64,000 bases of DNA. Origin: Mimachlamys varia (Eukaryota > Mollusca > Bivalvia > Pectinida > Pectinidae). The DNA lies in the NCBI GenBank assembly GCA_947623455.1, contig OX392532.1, forward strand, positions 1,612,001-1,676,000, given 5' to 3'. The notes under the pieces were generated by a model. The model ran no database searches. It was not told the origin of the DNA and was given only the letters and a program-made list of their open reading frames with translations. Made by a program: the position numbers and the translations under genes. Positions 12,955 to 25,334 of this stretch are shown here, one piece after another (position 1 is the first letter of the stretch; each line of letters starts with the position of its first letter).

Positions 12955-13620
12955 CTTCTGAACTTGAAAAAAGGACACAACAAACTCTCCTACATCAGCT
13001 GCTTACCTCGATCTCTACTTAAACTACGATCAACATGATTACTACTAAGCTATACGATAAACGTGATGATTTCAATTTTTTCGATTTTAAACTTACCAAT
13101 TTTTAATAGTAACATCCCTACTTCTCCAACCTATGGTGTTTACATGTCGCAGTTGATTTGTATTCTAGGGCTTGCTCTAAATATCGTGATTTCCGTGAAT
13201 GATGTCGACTGCTGACAAACAAACTAACAACACAAGGATTCGAGAGATGCAGATTGATCAGCACTATGGGCAAGTTTTATGGTCGCCATCTTTGTCTCAT
13301 TGAGAAATATTCTGTATATTTGAGTGAAAAGAAGATGGACGGTTTTGAATATGCTCATTAGTGTGTTTACTTGTTGTGATTGACAATATTACTCGGTTCT
13401 CATTTTGAGAACTTGATGTTTACTTGGATGTGACAAAGATTTACTTGGGGGGTGTCGTCGATGAAGCAAAATACGCTTACTTTTCCGGAACACCTGGTCT
13501 TATTCTCTTGTATTTTTACAAGAGTCTCCATGAAAATCTTTCCTTTGTTCATATTTTGCCCCTAATCGATTATGAGTTCGAATTATGATTTTGTTAACGC
13601 TTCGATATTATCTAATTTAG
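12955..13620 (+). pseudogene. Fragment of Penelope-like (tentative) reverse-transcriptase element, C-terminal part plus 3' tail
   Basis: Broken frames read the family's SAYLDL-YDQ, TYGVYMSQLI and FYGRHLCLIEKYS motifs, also seen intact at 29,855-30,385. They are followed by the family's 3' tail (TTACTCGGTTCTCATTTTGAG to CGATATT). Stops and frameshifts interrupt it, so it is dead. Confidence 0.7.
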
Positions 13621-13744
13621 TTTGACTGCAAAACATTTAAATGACCATGATAACAATCATAAAATACCCATTCGGAGAATCAGCCACAGAAGGTAAGGCC
13701 TTTTTTGCCACATTAGCCACGCCTCCGATAAAGAAGCGTCCCCG

Positions 13745-13880
13745 CTTAGAAGATGACGTAACACACACATGAACTGCACCTTTCAAATTTAGTAATAGAT
13801 ACAGTATGCCGAAAAAATGAAATTAAACTGCACCATACAACTGTTTCGTCCTCTTCAGTGATACTAGGGACCTAAAGGCG
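13745..13880 (+). repeat. Dispersed repeat, also at 48,245-48,365 in reverse
   Basis: The words GATGACGTAACACACA, CAGTATGCC, CTGCACCATA and CTGTTTCGTCCTCTTCAGTG recur inverted at 48,245-48,365. At 48 kb it sits upstream of a Penelope-like fragment, so it may be that element's leader. Confidence 0.6.
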
Positions 13881-14702
13881 GAATCCAAAATGTCTAAACA
13901 AATGTAGAAGCAGAAGGGTCAGATGAGTAAAACCCGTTTGATTTATGAATTTAAAAGTAATGATTTTGAAACGTCGAGTTATCAAAAATGAAACAATCGA
14001 AATTAAAAGGAAAAAAATCTGTTTTGATAAAGTACAGAGATCTACAGAGGTCCATGATTAGCCATGATGTATACCAACAACTGATTAAGTTATTTCTTTT
14101 AAATTCAATAGAAATAGTGATTGATAAGCTTGTAAAATATCTTTATATAATATGCTTTATAGATGATCAATGATTATCAAAATTATAGTAATTATCAATA
14201 AGCTAGTATTTTTAACAAGTTAATAGTATTAAATTAAATGATTTCGAAAAGTTATTATTGACAAGTAATTGTTTGTCAAATTTTCGAAATCTTTTAATGG
14301 TGAATATTTACATTCATTATATCTATAATATACACGTATACACTTATCATTAATTAATTTTGGAGTCTCTCTGTGTTAATATTGAAAAGCAAGAAAAACA
14401 GTAAGAGTTGTCTCCCTTAAGACTTTGCTTTGTTTTGTGGTATAGACGGTTTTTCTGTCGTACGTGACTTGGCCAGTAATGCGGTAATACTATCGTGTTG
14501 GGTATTGACAGGCGACCCTGTAGTGGTTTTGGCTCTTACTAGGTGTACGTACCCTTAGTCGCAAGTTAGCAGTACTCTGGGGGGTTCAGCCTAGGGTTTA
14601 CGAGGGGACATCGTGTCGGTATTGACTTTTGTCTGCTTCGGGTTGTTTATATCGGCCATCTTGTGATCCGGGTAGGTTCACTGGGGTCATGAGGTTAGGG
14701 CT

Positions 14703-14710
14703 ATATAAGT
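14703..14710 (+). promoter_or_regulatory. TATA box of a transcription-unit-like region
   Basis: TATATAAG sits in GC-balanced DNA unlike its AT-rich surroundings. A start site would be expected about 14,730-14,740, some 65 bp before a tandem hairpin array. An AATAAA lies about 1 kb downstream. This is sequence-based inference only. Confidence 0.5.
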
Positions 14711-14800
14711 CGCGTACACGTGCGATTCAGTGCCTTTCCTTTGCCGGAGATTTGGTGAGTTTCAGGGGTCGTTAGACGGGTGAATTAACTTAGGCATTTA

Positions 14801-15232
14801 CGCTTCGAAAACGAGGTGTTAGCGATATGTTAGTTTAAGATTGTTAGCGTTAGGGGACGTTCTGAAAACAGGACGACTTAGAAATAGTTAGGAATAGTTA
14901 CGTTCTGAAAACAGAGCGACTATGCATGGTTAGGTGTAGCTGACACTCTGAAAACAGAGCTGCTTATGCATGGTTAGGGGTATTAGATAGCTTACACTCT
15001 GAAAACAGAGCGGCGCTTTGCATGTTTACGTCTATTTAGATAGCTTTGCACTCTGAAAACAGAGCGGCTTCTATGCATGTTTAAGATCTGTTAGGGTACA
15101 CTTTGAAACCAGAGTGGCTTTAGAATGAAGGGGCTATCGTAGACACGTGCGCTTCGGAAACGAGGCTGCGGCGGTAATGCATGCTTAGGCCAACATAGGG
15201 AGTGTAGTATTGAAGCTCTGAAAACAGAAGCT
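14801..15232 (+). ncRNA. Array of nine tandem RNA-type hairpins with AAAA/GAAA loops
   Basis: Nine short stem-loops start at 14,801, 14,858, 14,901, 14,946, 14,997, 15,051, 15,099, 15,151 and 15,214, a spacing of 43-63 nt. Most read CUCUG-AAAA-CAGAG. Others change both arms: GCUUCG-GAAA-CGAGGC (15,151) and CGCUUCG-AAAA-CGAGGUG (14,801). The pair next to the closing G-C switches between U-A and C-G, and the next pair switches too. G-U wobbles fill other sites (CACUUUG-AAAC-CAGAGUG). Words like TGCATG-TTAGG recur between hairpins, so it is a diverged tandem repeat whose folding, rather than sequence, looks conserved. No ORF crosses it. It may be a structured non-coding RNA or the transcribed part of an LTR or leader. 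Confidence 0.6.
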
Positions 15233-15735
15233 GTCTGTTATTTATAATCATGTAATAAGTCCAATGCTGTAGTTTTAGAGAGCACAGAGTGGGGATTTTA
15301 CTTGCTATACCAGTGTCTAGCTATATCCTGAAGTGTGTTATGTTTAGATTATCAAGATAATGTGGACCCCATAGGTAATGTTTAATATGTAGGTTTCTGT
15401 GGGAAGGGGTTGGAAGTTTCGCCCATCTCGGAGGCTGAAAGTTAAGTCTATCTGTAGTGTTTAATAGTTAGGCGAGACCGATATGAGTATCTGGTCAGTT
15501 TGCTAGGCATTAATTAACCTGGACATAGGGTCACAGGAGTTATATAGGGAACAGTTAAACAATGTCTTTCATCTAGTCATTCACAGTCATCTAGGCATTT
15601 GGTTTTGGTTCGGTTCATCTTCAGTTTACCTTTGTTATCCGATATATTTAGTTAGATTTTTCTACTGGCTTTACACCGTATGATATTGTTTTCCTTTGTT
15701 AAATTATTATTCGTTAACCAATGATCTCGTTGTTG

Positions 15736-15741
15736 AATAAA
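15736..15741 (+). terminator. Polyadenylation signal AATAAA with GT-rich downstream element
   Basis: AATAAA is followed 20-35 nt later by TGGTGTTGTTGTGGG, the usual arrangement of a cleavage site. It closes the region opened by the TATA box at 14,703. No ORF of note lies between, fitting a non-coding transcript or a long LTR. Confidence 0.5.
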
Positions 15742-18049
15742 TTAGAGAAATTTTATTCTGGTGTTGTTGTGGGTCTTTCCTAACACTTCGACTAATCTAA
15801 GGGAAAAGAACTGGCAGGTGGGTTTGGGAGTTGACTGTTGGCCACTGTTTTTCATGTCACGGGTCTGGTACATTTGTACCCAATTTAAAAGTACACAACG
15901 CGAAGTCAATTGTGGTGGCAAACTCTCATCTCCTGACCCCTCCTACTACAGTTTATTGTTTTTCAAACTTTCATCCTAGTGTTGTAGAGGTGCCGAGCTG
16001 ACCTCTCTGTATTCTCGTGGACCAGGACAACTCGCCCCGAAAGTGTTGAGCTGCCATGCGTGACGGTATTGGGGGTAGTCTACACCTGGTCAAGCCGCTA
16101 TACGGACGTGTTTACGTACTGTTGGTCTGCCTGTAGATTACGCTGCCGTTGTAGGCAAACTCCATATATACATATATAGTATATCTTGTAGCTTCTCACT
16201 TCAATAGTCAACCAACCTCGGATTACTCGAATACCATGTTTTTTTTCTCGAACTGTTGATCAGGTTCGACTTAGTGGGGTTTTAATAAAATGAAATTTAC
16301 AATTGTAATTTTAAAACACATATTATAAAAAAATCGGCATATTTCAGATTTTATATTTGCTTTAAACGCAAAAAGTTTTTAAAAAATATCATACATAATT
16401 GTCTGCATTTTAAACATATTAGAGAAGGATTGTGATGAGAATAAAGTCAGATTTCGAAAGTTATTGAAATTACAGTTACAGAGAGGCGGACATGGGTTAT
16501 AATGCCATTGACATATCAAACTATCGTGGATTGCACAACTTCAAACACACATAATCGTTTCACGTATTTGCCTTACAAGTGTATGTAGCTGATCCATCTC
16601 AATAAAGTATTCTACTCGTGGTCTAGAAAGATCTGATAAGATGTACATGTAGCAGATTGTAAGATTTACGTAGAAAAAAAATATTAAAAATAGACAAAGG
16701 GGGTCAAGGTCACATAATTTCTAACTGGTCAATTTTGATATCAAATACTTTAATAAAATTAAACAAAAACTTTCCTTAACCCACTTTAAAACAGATTGAC
16801 AACAATTATCACCCCAACATGGAGATCATAATATACATTGTATATACACTGTATTTGGCAAGTTACTGACCCCGCAGGATTCAATGGGGCCATATGGTAG
16901 GGGGCCCAAGAGGGGTTTTATTGTGCATTTTGTAGTTTTTATTATATTTGTTCAAGGAAAAAGCTGTCCCAAGCAATTTGGGAGAAGATTTCTGCAGAGT
17001 CTGCAATTTTCTTTGCTCCCAGGGGGTCTGTTTGGGGCCCAAAAAGATGTCAAAATGGGCATTTTCAGCTTCAGGCAACTTTTTATAAAACTAGTAGTCC
17101 AATGATTTTTGTTACCCTTGCTAATACCTTTGGTATAATTTTCACAACAATTGAGATATTAATGTAAGCAAAGATCAACTGATTAAATGGTATACGATAA
17201 AGAGGGTCTTGACGTTAGTCAGTTCCTGACTGAAACCCAGTAGTAATAGACAGTGTTGAAGCCAATCCTGTCAGATATACTATACACTCCTAGGAGTGTG
17301 CCAGGGTGCATTTTTTATTTCAAAAGAATAAATTAATTTTAAAAGAGTCAAGCAACAACGTTTATTTTATTCTTTTTAAGATACCAATTGGACTTCAATA
17401 GATATCAAAGATTAAAAAATACAGGGGTCAGCAAATTGCAATACCTTCTAACCACTTAATGGCGATTATTGTTTCATGTTTGTGATAAATTCAGTCAAAT
17501 CAATTTGGAAGTGACAATAAAGCTAAAAACGAATTGCACAATAGAACCCTTCTTTAAGCCCTATCACAAGGTTCTATTGAATTCTACGGATTCAGTAGGT
17601 ACTTGCCGAACATATGCTTCATGAGGATGTGATACGTGTTGTCAATCTTTTTTGGAATCGAATAATAGAAGTTTTTATCTATTTTCTTAAAATATTTGAT
17701 ATCAAAATAGACCTGTTATAAATTAGGTGACCTCCTAATGTTTTCGTCGCAGATCACCAGACACGGGGCAGGTAAAAATCTGGCATGTTATTTGTCTGTT
17801 CTGTTCCCTGGGAGGTAAACCCGCAATTGACTGCCTCATGGTCATTTTAATATTGTTTACTGTATATTGTTAAATTAACACCAAATCCTGCGTGTGTGCG
17901 ATGATAATAAATAAGATTAATTTCAGTAAGTATTGGCAGGTGGCACACGTATAAGCCTGACATGGAGGCCTTATCTTCTGGAGTTTACCTGACTCGCAAA
18001 GTTCCCTGCATAAGTAGAAACGTTTATCGCGGGTCTTTGTCAAGTCCTC
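15742..18049. other. Non-coding stretch with repeat remnants
   Basis: No supported gene. At 16,880-17,100 both strands have chance frames of 65-73 codons over a repetitive-looking segment. The words CTCGGATTACTCGAATACCA and TGATCAGGTTCGA at 16,212-16,273 are an inverted, partial copy of the MITE at 26,078-26,223. The rest is AT-rich. Confidence 0.45.
17745..17915. repeat. Partial copy of the 46.99-47.24 kb segment
   Basis: The words GGCAGGTAAAA, TCTGGCATG, TGTTCTGTT, CCTGGGAG, TAAACCCGCA and GTTTACTGTATATTGT occur in the same order and orientation as at 47,020-47,130. Both then reach GCGTGTGTGCGATGA, but this copy lacks the intervening TATA segment. It is a duplicated, internally deleted copy of a promoter/leader region. 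Confidence 0.65.
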
Positions 18050-18051
18050 AT

Positions 18052-18617
18052 TTACAGAAATGTTACTAGTCGAAGGTTTGTAACGAAACTTTGTCCCGTT
18101 TTTGAGGACAGGGCGTTAAACATCAAACGGTCATTACATTGTAATCGCGCGATGATCTGGTGAGGTATGGCTGACTGTGATCTATTTCGTAGTTTACCAA
18201 CACGGTGCGACCGCTCAATGTCAGACACTTTGAGAGTGATATTGGCATCAGCAGCTGCCTTGAGCACCAACCATCCGCCTCAGATATGCCGGAGAAGTGA
18301 ACCAGAGGACGTCTGCTGTATTGTGCAAGGTCGCCAACTTTGGGCTGGAGGTCGAGCATCTCCCTTTTATCAACATGGAGCTAAGCTTTGCGTGGGGCGA
18401 TTATAGCAGATATAGGTTGGCCGATAACTTCCTTTCAGTCAAGAAATGTCATTTTCCGCACCGCTTGGGTAATATCATATATATCCTGTATTGATACCAC
18501 GGTGTTACCTCCACCATTCATATTGACCTGGGTCTGTTTGTGTGACGCTGGGAGGTCGGGGTAGCCGGGGGGGGGGGGGGGGGGTTGACCCGTTGGGTGA
18601 ATTTTTGCATGAATCAA
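18052..18617 (-). pseudogene. LINE ORF1 remnant (L1/CR1-type RNA-binding protein)
   Basis: Three overlapping minus-strand frames carry ordered pieces of a non-LTR retrotransposon ORF1: a proline run with a Q/N-rich stretch (18,435-18,617), the coiled-coil/RRM hallmark LAQYSRR (near 18,320), and DIERSHRVGK with ARLQCNDR (18,052-18,270). In intact relatives these lie in one frame, so at least two frameshifts have broken it. The proline run is encoded by the poly-C/G tract at 18,567-18,584. Confidence 0.7.
18567..18584 (+). repeat. Homopolymer G(18)
   Basis: Eighteen consecutive G on the plus strand, inside the LINE ORF1 remnant. It can form quadruplex or slipped structures, and its length is likely unreliable in an assembly. 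Confidence 0.9.
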
Positions 18618-19689
18618 TAATAATCACACTGACTGTTCCACTTGGATTTTGTGCTCTCCTGGATTTGTGAAGCACTTATGTTACTGGAACTTGTAGAGTC
18701 GTCTAAGGTTCTCTTGTTTCAGTACTGATGTCATGATTGATAAAAACACATCACGTCAACCGTGACGAGATTTCACTTTAAACGTTAAAAGCAACTTCCC
18801 TGCAACAATAAAATCTAAAAATAGAATCACTACGAATGAAATTTCTAGCACATTTAAATACAAAGGTTCAACAAAGTGTACTATTATAATCTGTCAGCTT
18901 AGAAATCGTGCTAGCAACTTGAACAGTGATTTATACATGGACCATATGTATATATGACACACCAGTATGTAGATATGGGCATGACAATGAAAATGCTTTT
19001 CATTTCATATTTGAATAAGTTCTCACTCTCAACTCAACTTACAAAAATTGATACTATACTTAAAGTGTCATTTTATTGATAATAATTGCCACTGGTGCAA
19101 TGTATTCTATATATTTAAGCATACATTCAGAACACCTCTGGGATTCAACTGGACTGAATTGGAAATCGTGATTATAACTGCTTTTAAATTTTAAGAGAAA
19201 CAACTCCAATAATAGATCCGTATATCTGCAGTCTCCATTTTGAATTAATTTCATATTCTGAAATCCTACAAAATGTATATTTCTTGGTAACCTAATCTAC
19301 ATATACAGTGAGTGGATGGCCAACGTGTTGATACACAAGGACATTAGGGCATATATCCCTTGATTTATGTGGGATGTGTTGTCAACAAATGTACATAATT
19401 CTAGTAACGGATATTATCTAAATCATCAACAGAAATCATTGAGTGATAATGAATTTATTTCATAGACTAAATTGGAGTTATCTCCCTTCCACCATGTATA
19501 TGGTTGATTTGACAGAATATGTGTAATATTGTAAATGTAAGTATCGAAAGGACATTTGCCCGATGTCCAATCCAGTTGACACATTTAAAGTAAAAAATAG
19601 TTGTTGAAATTGAATCGGGCCGAGCAAGGGCCGCAACTCTCACATCAAAGAATCTGTTGTGTCCTTGATTTCAAGTTCAGAAGGGTTTA
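18618..19689. other. AT-rich non-coding stretch
   Basis: Nothing recognisable as a gene or a named repeat. Confidence 0.45.
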
Positions 19690-20585
19690 TGCAATCGAGA
19701 GATCTTAGACGTTCTTTCAGTTTTGTATTAGGTATGGTATTGTACAGGATGCAACAATCAAATGTTTTGCTCGATATTGATCAAATGATTTCAAAATGTG
19801 TACAACCCGTTGGAGTAAACAGTGTCACAATAAGTCTGACGCCCTGATTTAATGGTACTAATAATAGTAGTAAGAGCTAGCAATTAGCATAGCCAGCGAT
19901 AAAACGTAACCTTTGAGGATCCTTTTGCAGTTTAGGTATCCAATAAAGTCAAGGTTGGTCAGCGTCTTTCTCATTAACCGGTATCCTGAAAGATTGTAAT
20001 AATGAAGCACGTTTGATAACAATACATGGATTAGTGTTTGCAAACACTTATCAAGTTGTTAGATGCAGACACAACCACATATTTCTCATGTTCGAACATC
20101 ATGGTCAAGAAATATCGACTTATGTTAAGTTTTCATTTTGAAATACAGACTGCATATTCTTTTCCGAATGCAAGACCTGAAAGACTTCATCAAATCTGAG
20201 AGTGAATCCAATGCACTATGTTCACTTTAAACCCAAAGTATGGCATACTCTTCCAACGAGTTCAAACGAATCTTGAAACTTGAAATTGATGGATTCTTTC
20301 GATACTTATGACCTTTCATGAAAAGCTCCCGAAGCTTTATGCTGGGGATACTTTTCAGATTGCCAGTTACTTTTTTTCCAGCTGGACCATGGTAATATTT
20401 AGACGCAGAACATGAACATGCCGAAAGAGGTCTAAGGTCATCTATATTTAATTGTTGCAATGTTTTCTTATCATTGAAAAGCTTTGGTGCATGAGGTATA
20501 GAATAACTGTAGAAAATGATTGGAGTACTTGTATATCGGAAGTACGGTGGTGTGTTAGGTCGAACAGACTTTTGGTGCAAAATAT
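19690..20585 (-). pseudogene. Penelope-like (tentative) element fragment: N-terminal region and start of RT
   Basis: The minus strand 20,580-20,227 is open for 117 codons and matches the N-terminal block of the copy at 28.6 kb: PPYFRY, SYS, APKLFN, TLQQLNIDDL, GPAGKKVTGNL, KLRELFMKG. Degenerate sequence from 20,060 to 19,690 matches the early RT region (pieces equal to the 29.2-29.6 kb part). Many stops; non-functional. Confidence 0.7.
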
Positions 20586-20821
20586 TGCTGATGTTAGTTG
20601 TCTTAATCCCATTATTGGCAAATACGAGTTTAAATCTGTCTGTTCAGCACCATAAGACTGGGATCCGTTTTCATATTTAATGTATGGCAGTATGTTAGCT
20701 GTAACACCTTTTGTTTAATGTATAAAGTACACGATGGTTAATCTAATTAGTTAAGGTAATAAATCAAGTAAGGTTTTGTTTTTAGGGTCAAACAATTCAG
20801 CATTTACTTAATTCGTGGTGA

Positions 20822-20945
20822 ATAAAATAGAGGATACCGAAGCATCAACAAAGCCATAACATCGATTAAACTAGGGGGAAATTCGAAGAGAAGAAACAAC
20901 TATATGGAAACCCTTGTTAAAGTAAATGGAATTGAAATTATATCT
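20822..20945 (-). mobile_element. Penelope-like family 3' tail, orphan
   Basis: The words AGGATACCGAAGCATCAACA, GATTAAACTAGGGG and TGGAAACCCTTGTTAAAGTA match the inverse of the family tail at 30,540-30,650. No RT coding sequence adjoins it. Confidence 0.65.
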
Positions 20946-21544
20946 AAAGTAACGCTGCGCTTCACATATAAATCGTCAATGTGTTTGAAGTTCCATGAGC
21001 CGTTTTTATTAATTACTTAACTTATTTTCGTTATTTCGGTGTTTTGCTTTCACCTGTATTCAGAAATTAATGTAAGAATATGTCCCGTTTAGTATTACAT
21101 ATATATATAAATGTGATTGCTACAAATTATATTTTTAATGATTCAAGGCACCTGACACTATTGTGAGTTCCGTCTTGCGTATTGTTTTTACAGAGTAGTA
21201 TGCATAATATGGCACATGTATGTTGCCAAATGGTGAGATATATGACCTTTGAATTAATAACTTGGGTACAGAAAACGATAAGATAAAATAAGATAAATAA
21301 TAGTTTATTTAAGTGTCACGCATTGATCCACATTAAAACACATATCGCACATAAAGAACATATACAAGTAAAAATGAGCAATACCAAGCCATACAATTGT
21401 CTGACGTATGGGTACAAAAAATCAAATAAAATAATCATAAATTATTGTTTCATGTACGCCTAAATCTCAAGTGTTATTAACTTATTAAACTATTGTATCA
21501 TTGGTACATGTATCATTGGGCTATTACCCTTCCCACATCACATG

Positions 21545-21790
21545 CATTGATAATGAAAAAAAAGAGAATACCAGAGCGTTAACAAAACCATAATCAGAAC
21601 TCCAAATCGTTGAAACTAGGGACAAAATAGGAACAAAGGAAATATTTACATGGAGACTCTCGTAAAAGCACAAGATAATAAGACCAGGTGCTCCTGAAGA
21701 GTTAGCGTCTTCTGCTTCATCGACGACACCCGCCATGTAAATTTTGGTCACATCCAAGTAAGCATCAGTCCTCAAAATGAGAACCGTTGA
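21545..21790 (-). mobile_element. Penelope-like family 3' tail, orphan
   Basis: The inverse family tail runs from AGAGAATACCAGAGCGTTAA to CCTCAAAATGAGAACCG. It includes CATGGAGACTCTCGTAAAAG and TCATCGACGACACCCGCCAT. It is a 5'-truncated insertion consisting of tail only; the 83-codon frame across it is not a gene. Confidence 0.75.
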
Positions 21791-22887
21791 ATTGAAATTG
21801 AAGTGAGATTTTTTAATAGAAATTGAAGTGAGATAAATTGAAGTGAGATTAATATTAGATATATATACAAAGTAATGTATGTGCGGTTTAACTCAATTTT
21901 ATAATTTTATAATGTAGTTGAATTGACCTAAAATATTGTACTTTAGCCTTTTTAGTACAGCAGGGAATAATTAATAATCAAAACATAAAATATCACATAA
22001 GTAAACAAAACTTTTTTTCGCAAGATTATATTTCTGATACGGTCCATAATCACTTTTAGTTATAATATTAACGCTAGAAATGTGTTATACAAATCATAAT
22101 ACATCTGCTAGCAAAACATTGAATATTACACCACAATGATTTACAGAAGACTTTCGTATTTAAACATAATACATTTTAGTGAGGTATAAACTGAAATCAG
22201 TAACAGATATATACGATTTAACAAAAAATCGCAGAGTCAAATTAACTTAGTTTGCAGAGGGGCTTTACCCCTATATAAAGTCCGTTACTTAACACAAATA
22301 TGTTACTTTATTTCAGGATAAGTTTTCTGTCTCGAGACATTCCAAAAACATGTTTAGAGATTACGATACTACTTTATGTGAAAGAGTCACTTTTCGTTAC
22401 AGAACAATATATTACACCGTCATCAAAATGGAATAAACACGTGGAATTATGCTCAAATATATGAGGTTGGTCAATGTATCGCAGAAAAATTAAAACATCT
22501 TGGGGTATTTGAGATTGGCCCATGTATCCCCCTGAATTGAATAGGGCATAACCATATGAACATTTTTTTTTTCAATCTCTGTTTTATACAGAGTAATATT
22601 CTGATACACATCATCAATTGTAAAAATACCGTTAAAAGGTATGCAATATTAATGTATTGCAATTTTGATAAAATTGAAATGAAGACCTAAACTCAAACCA
22701 GTATCAAGACTAAAGTCGGAATCAAATATATACGATTTGACTAACTACCACTGGGTAAAATAAGAATTATATAGGAGCAAGGGTGGGGTTAGACCTACAT
22801 TTACCATACCATTTATCTAAGAATGCTTAAACTTGAATACTTTGTCAGTAACTAAATATGAAGTTTAACTGACCGTCTTTTCTCCCA

Positions 22888-23785
22888 AGTGTAAGCATTC
22901 AACGGCTCTCCAGCTCAAGGTCGGAACAAGTACTGTTGAGGCTGTACCAACTGTTAACAATCTAGGAATATACTTTGATAGTTCACTGAACATGGAGAAA
23001 CAAGTGAATGTTATTGCCAAAGCCTGTTACTACCAGACCAGGAACATCGATTGTATCCGGCAGTTATAAACTGCCGGTGCATGCAAGATTTTGGTGCATT
23101 CACTTGTTCCTCACGGCTGAATTATTGTAATGGCATACTCTGTGGTTTATCTGATAGATTAACAAGTCTCCTACATAAGGTCCAGAACACGGCAGCACGT
23201 CTTGTTTCCCGAGTTCGAAAGAGTGAGCACATCACTCCTGTTCTGTATTCATTACACTGGTTACCTGTACAATACATGTCACAGTACAAAATCTTGGTAT
23301 ACACATACAAGGCACTGGATGGAAAAGCTCCCCAGTACATAAGAGAGCTCGTTACCCTGTATCAGCCGTCACGATCACTGAGGTCGGAGACAGAATCATT
23401 GTTGTGTGTCCCAAAATCTCGTACTGTGACCTATGGAAACCGGTGTTTTAAGAGAGTTCCGGCCACATTTTTAAATAGCTTACCATTCGCTAACAGAAAC
23501 ACAAATAATCTGGCCAAATTGAAAAAAACATTTGAAGACGTACCTTTTCACGTATGCATTTTACGGTATTACATGTAACTTAGACGACATGTATATACTG
23601 ACATTTGTTTATCTAATTTGTATTGATATGCATTTTTATATTATCACATATGAGCTAAGATTGTTATAACGTTTTATTTATGCATAGTAAGTATCAAATT
23701 ATTATCCACATGTTGTGAAGCACTTAGAGTAATTTTACTAATTATATTGAGCGCTATATCAATGTTGTATATTATTATCTATGTG
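22888..23785 (+). pseudogene. 3' end of an L2/CR1-like LINE
   Basis: The open frame 23,051-23,578 carries the reverse-transcriptase C-terminal signature SRLNYCNGIL, HKVQNTAARLV, HITPVLYSLHWLPV, YKALDGKAPQYI, LRSE and YGNRCF. The preceding part (VPTVNNLGIYFDSSLNM, about 22,940-22,995) is in a different frame, so a frameshift lies near 23,050-23,070. The 3' end (GTTGTGAAGCACTTAGAG, GAGCGCTATATCAATG, then TATTATTAT) is the typical L2-type tail. It is 5'-truncated; the RT catalytic domain is absent. Confidence 0.85.
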
Positions 23786-25130
23786 TATATCATAGTAATT
23801 TGTATACATACAGATGCAGTACAACACCATGGACATTATGTAGGTGTAATCTCCCTTTCTACAACAATAGGTGTGTGTTTTAAACTATCAGGGTATATCA
23901 TTACAACTGTTGCATAACATTTTGTTTATACTGTTCCAAACGTGGAATAAACTCTAAACTCATTTAGTTTGGCTGACATGGTGAACTTTGACTGGCAAAG
24001 TGTCACTTGCTGATTGTTAACGACGTCGTTTGTTGTTCACGTCGTCACCACTTGGCGATATATGATACGTTTTGCGCATATCATAGTATGCGATTCTCTC
24101 CAGGTGTTTCCGACTGAAATTGTGGTAGAAACAGGTCACACGACTCGTGGTTATTGGATTTAGAATTTTTTCATTCTCGTTAATTATTTTCTAAAAAGGA
24201 CGACCGCTCAAGCATTTTTTGAGTAATTGTTTTTCGTTGTTTCAATCACAGGATGTTCCTAGTAGAGAGACCCAACCCAGAGCCTGTGTTATACATATTC
24301 TGTAACATTGCAGTTTTAACGCACTTCCTCAATACGATGTGACATTTATGTGTTCAGGAAGTACTGTGTTAGAGCGACCTAGACATTCAACAAATCACGG
24401 TTATAGTCAGCAAATTCAGAAAAAATCTTTACAACATGACTTTGTTTTCAACAATTAAACAACAAATGAAAAGCAAATAAAAGGCAAAGTAAAGTAACTT
24501 TCAGCCTTTCCTAATATAGTACATTGTAGTGACTGTACTCACAATTCCTCGTCGCCGGGGAATACAATTCTAATTTCGAACAAAGTTTCTCGATAAATTT
24601 CTGGATTAAATCCGTATAAGGCAGAGTGAAAAACAAGTTAAAGTCGATATGAAATAATTGTCAAGGGTCTATAAGCAGTGCTCTAACCCGATAACACAGT
24701 GTCAGCTATCTCAATATCTGAATATTTGTTAAACGCATGTTTATACGATGATACTCTTCATATTAGCTGCTTTCCTATTTGGTGTAGTTTCAAATATTAT
24801 ACTTTTAGTTATTTACACAAACAACTCGAAAGTTATGTGCAATCCTTTCGTAATCTACTGGAACGGAAATATATCATAAGGAGATCCTTATATGGGACTA
24901 CACGTAACAACATACATGTATAAAGTATTCGTTTTTATTACAATTTTACCAGTGAAAGACCGAAAATTATGTATTCTATAAAAGTGATAATTTTCGCTAG
25001 TAAGAAATATGATATTTTCCACTAGTGAAAAATATCACTTTTTTTATTTGACCAATTAGGGGGCTGCTTACAACGACGTTTGGGGAAATCAAAAGCTGCC
25101 ACTGCACATTTTCCTATAAAAATGTAATAA
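23786..25130. other. AT-rich non-coding stretch 3' of the fibrinogen-domain gene
   Basis: No gene seen. Short inverted repeats occur at about 24,960-25,045 (AAAAGTGATAATTTTCGCTA / CACTAGTGAAAAATATCACT). On the minus strand an AATAAA lies at 25,043-25,048. Confidence 0.4.
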
Positions 25131-25133
25131 ACA

Positions 25134-25260
25134 GAATATCTAACAGTATCTTCAGTAATACCAATCATATTTCACTCGTGTGGTTTTATTTTGAAATTAT
25201 CAAAATATTAGCCCCACTCGTGAAATATATTTGGTATTACTGAGACACTGTTAGATATCC
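25134..25260. mobile_element. MITE with about 46-bp inverted repeats
   Basis: Left arm GAATATCTAACAGTATCTTC... (25,134-25,180) and right arm ...GACACTGTTAGATATCC (25,215-25,260) pair across a short AT-rich centre. The minus strand of the centre contains AATAAA (25,185-25,190), about 420 bp past the stop of the fibrinogen-domain gene. Confidence 0.75.
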
Positions 25261-25334
25261 TCTATATCTCAACATTAATACTCCTATGCTGACATAAACC
25301 TGATTTAGACCAGTCATGTTATGATTTAACCTTA

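Noticed and set aside
14400..15790. Solo LTR with defined ends
   Set aside because: TATA and AATAAA fit, but I could not find matching TG...CA ends with a target duplication, so I left the boundaries open.
16881..17105. Frames open on both strands (65 and 73 codons)
   Set aside because: Open on both strands over a repeat-like segment; no domain on either.
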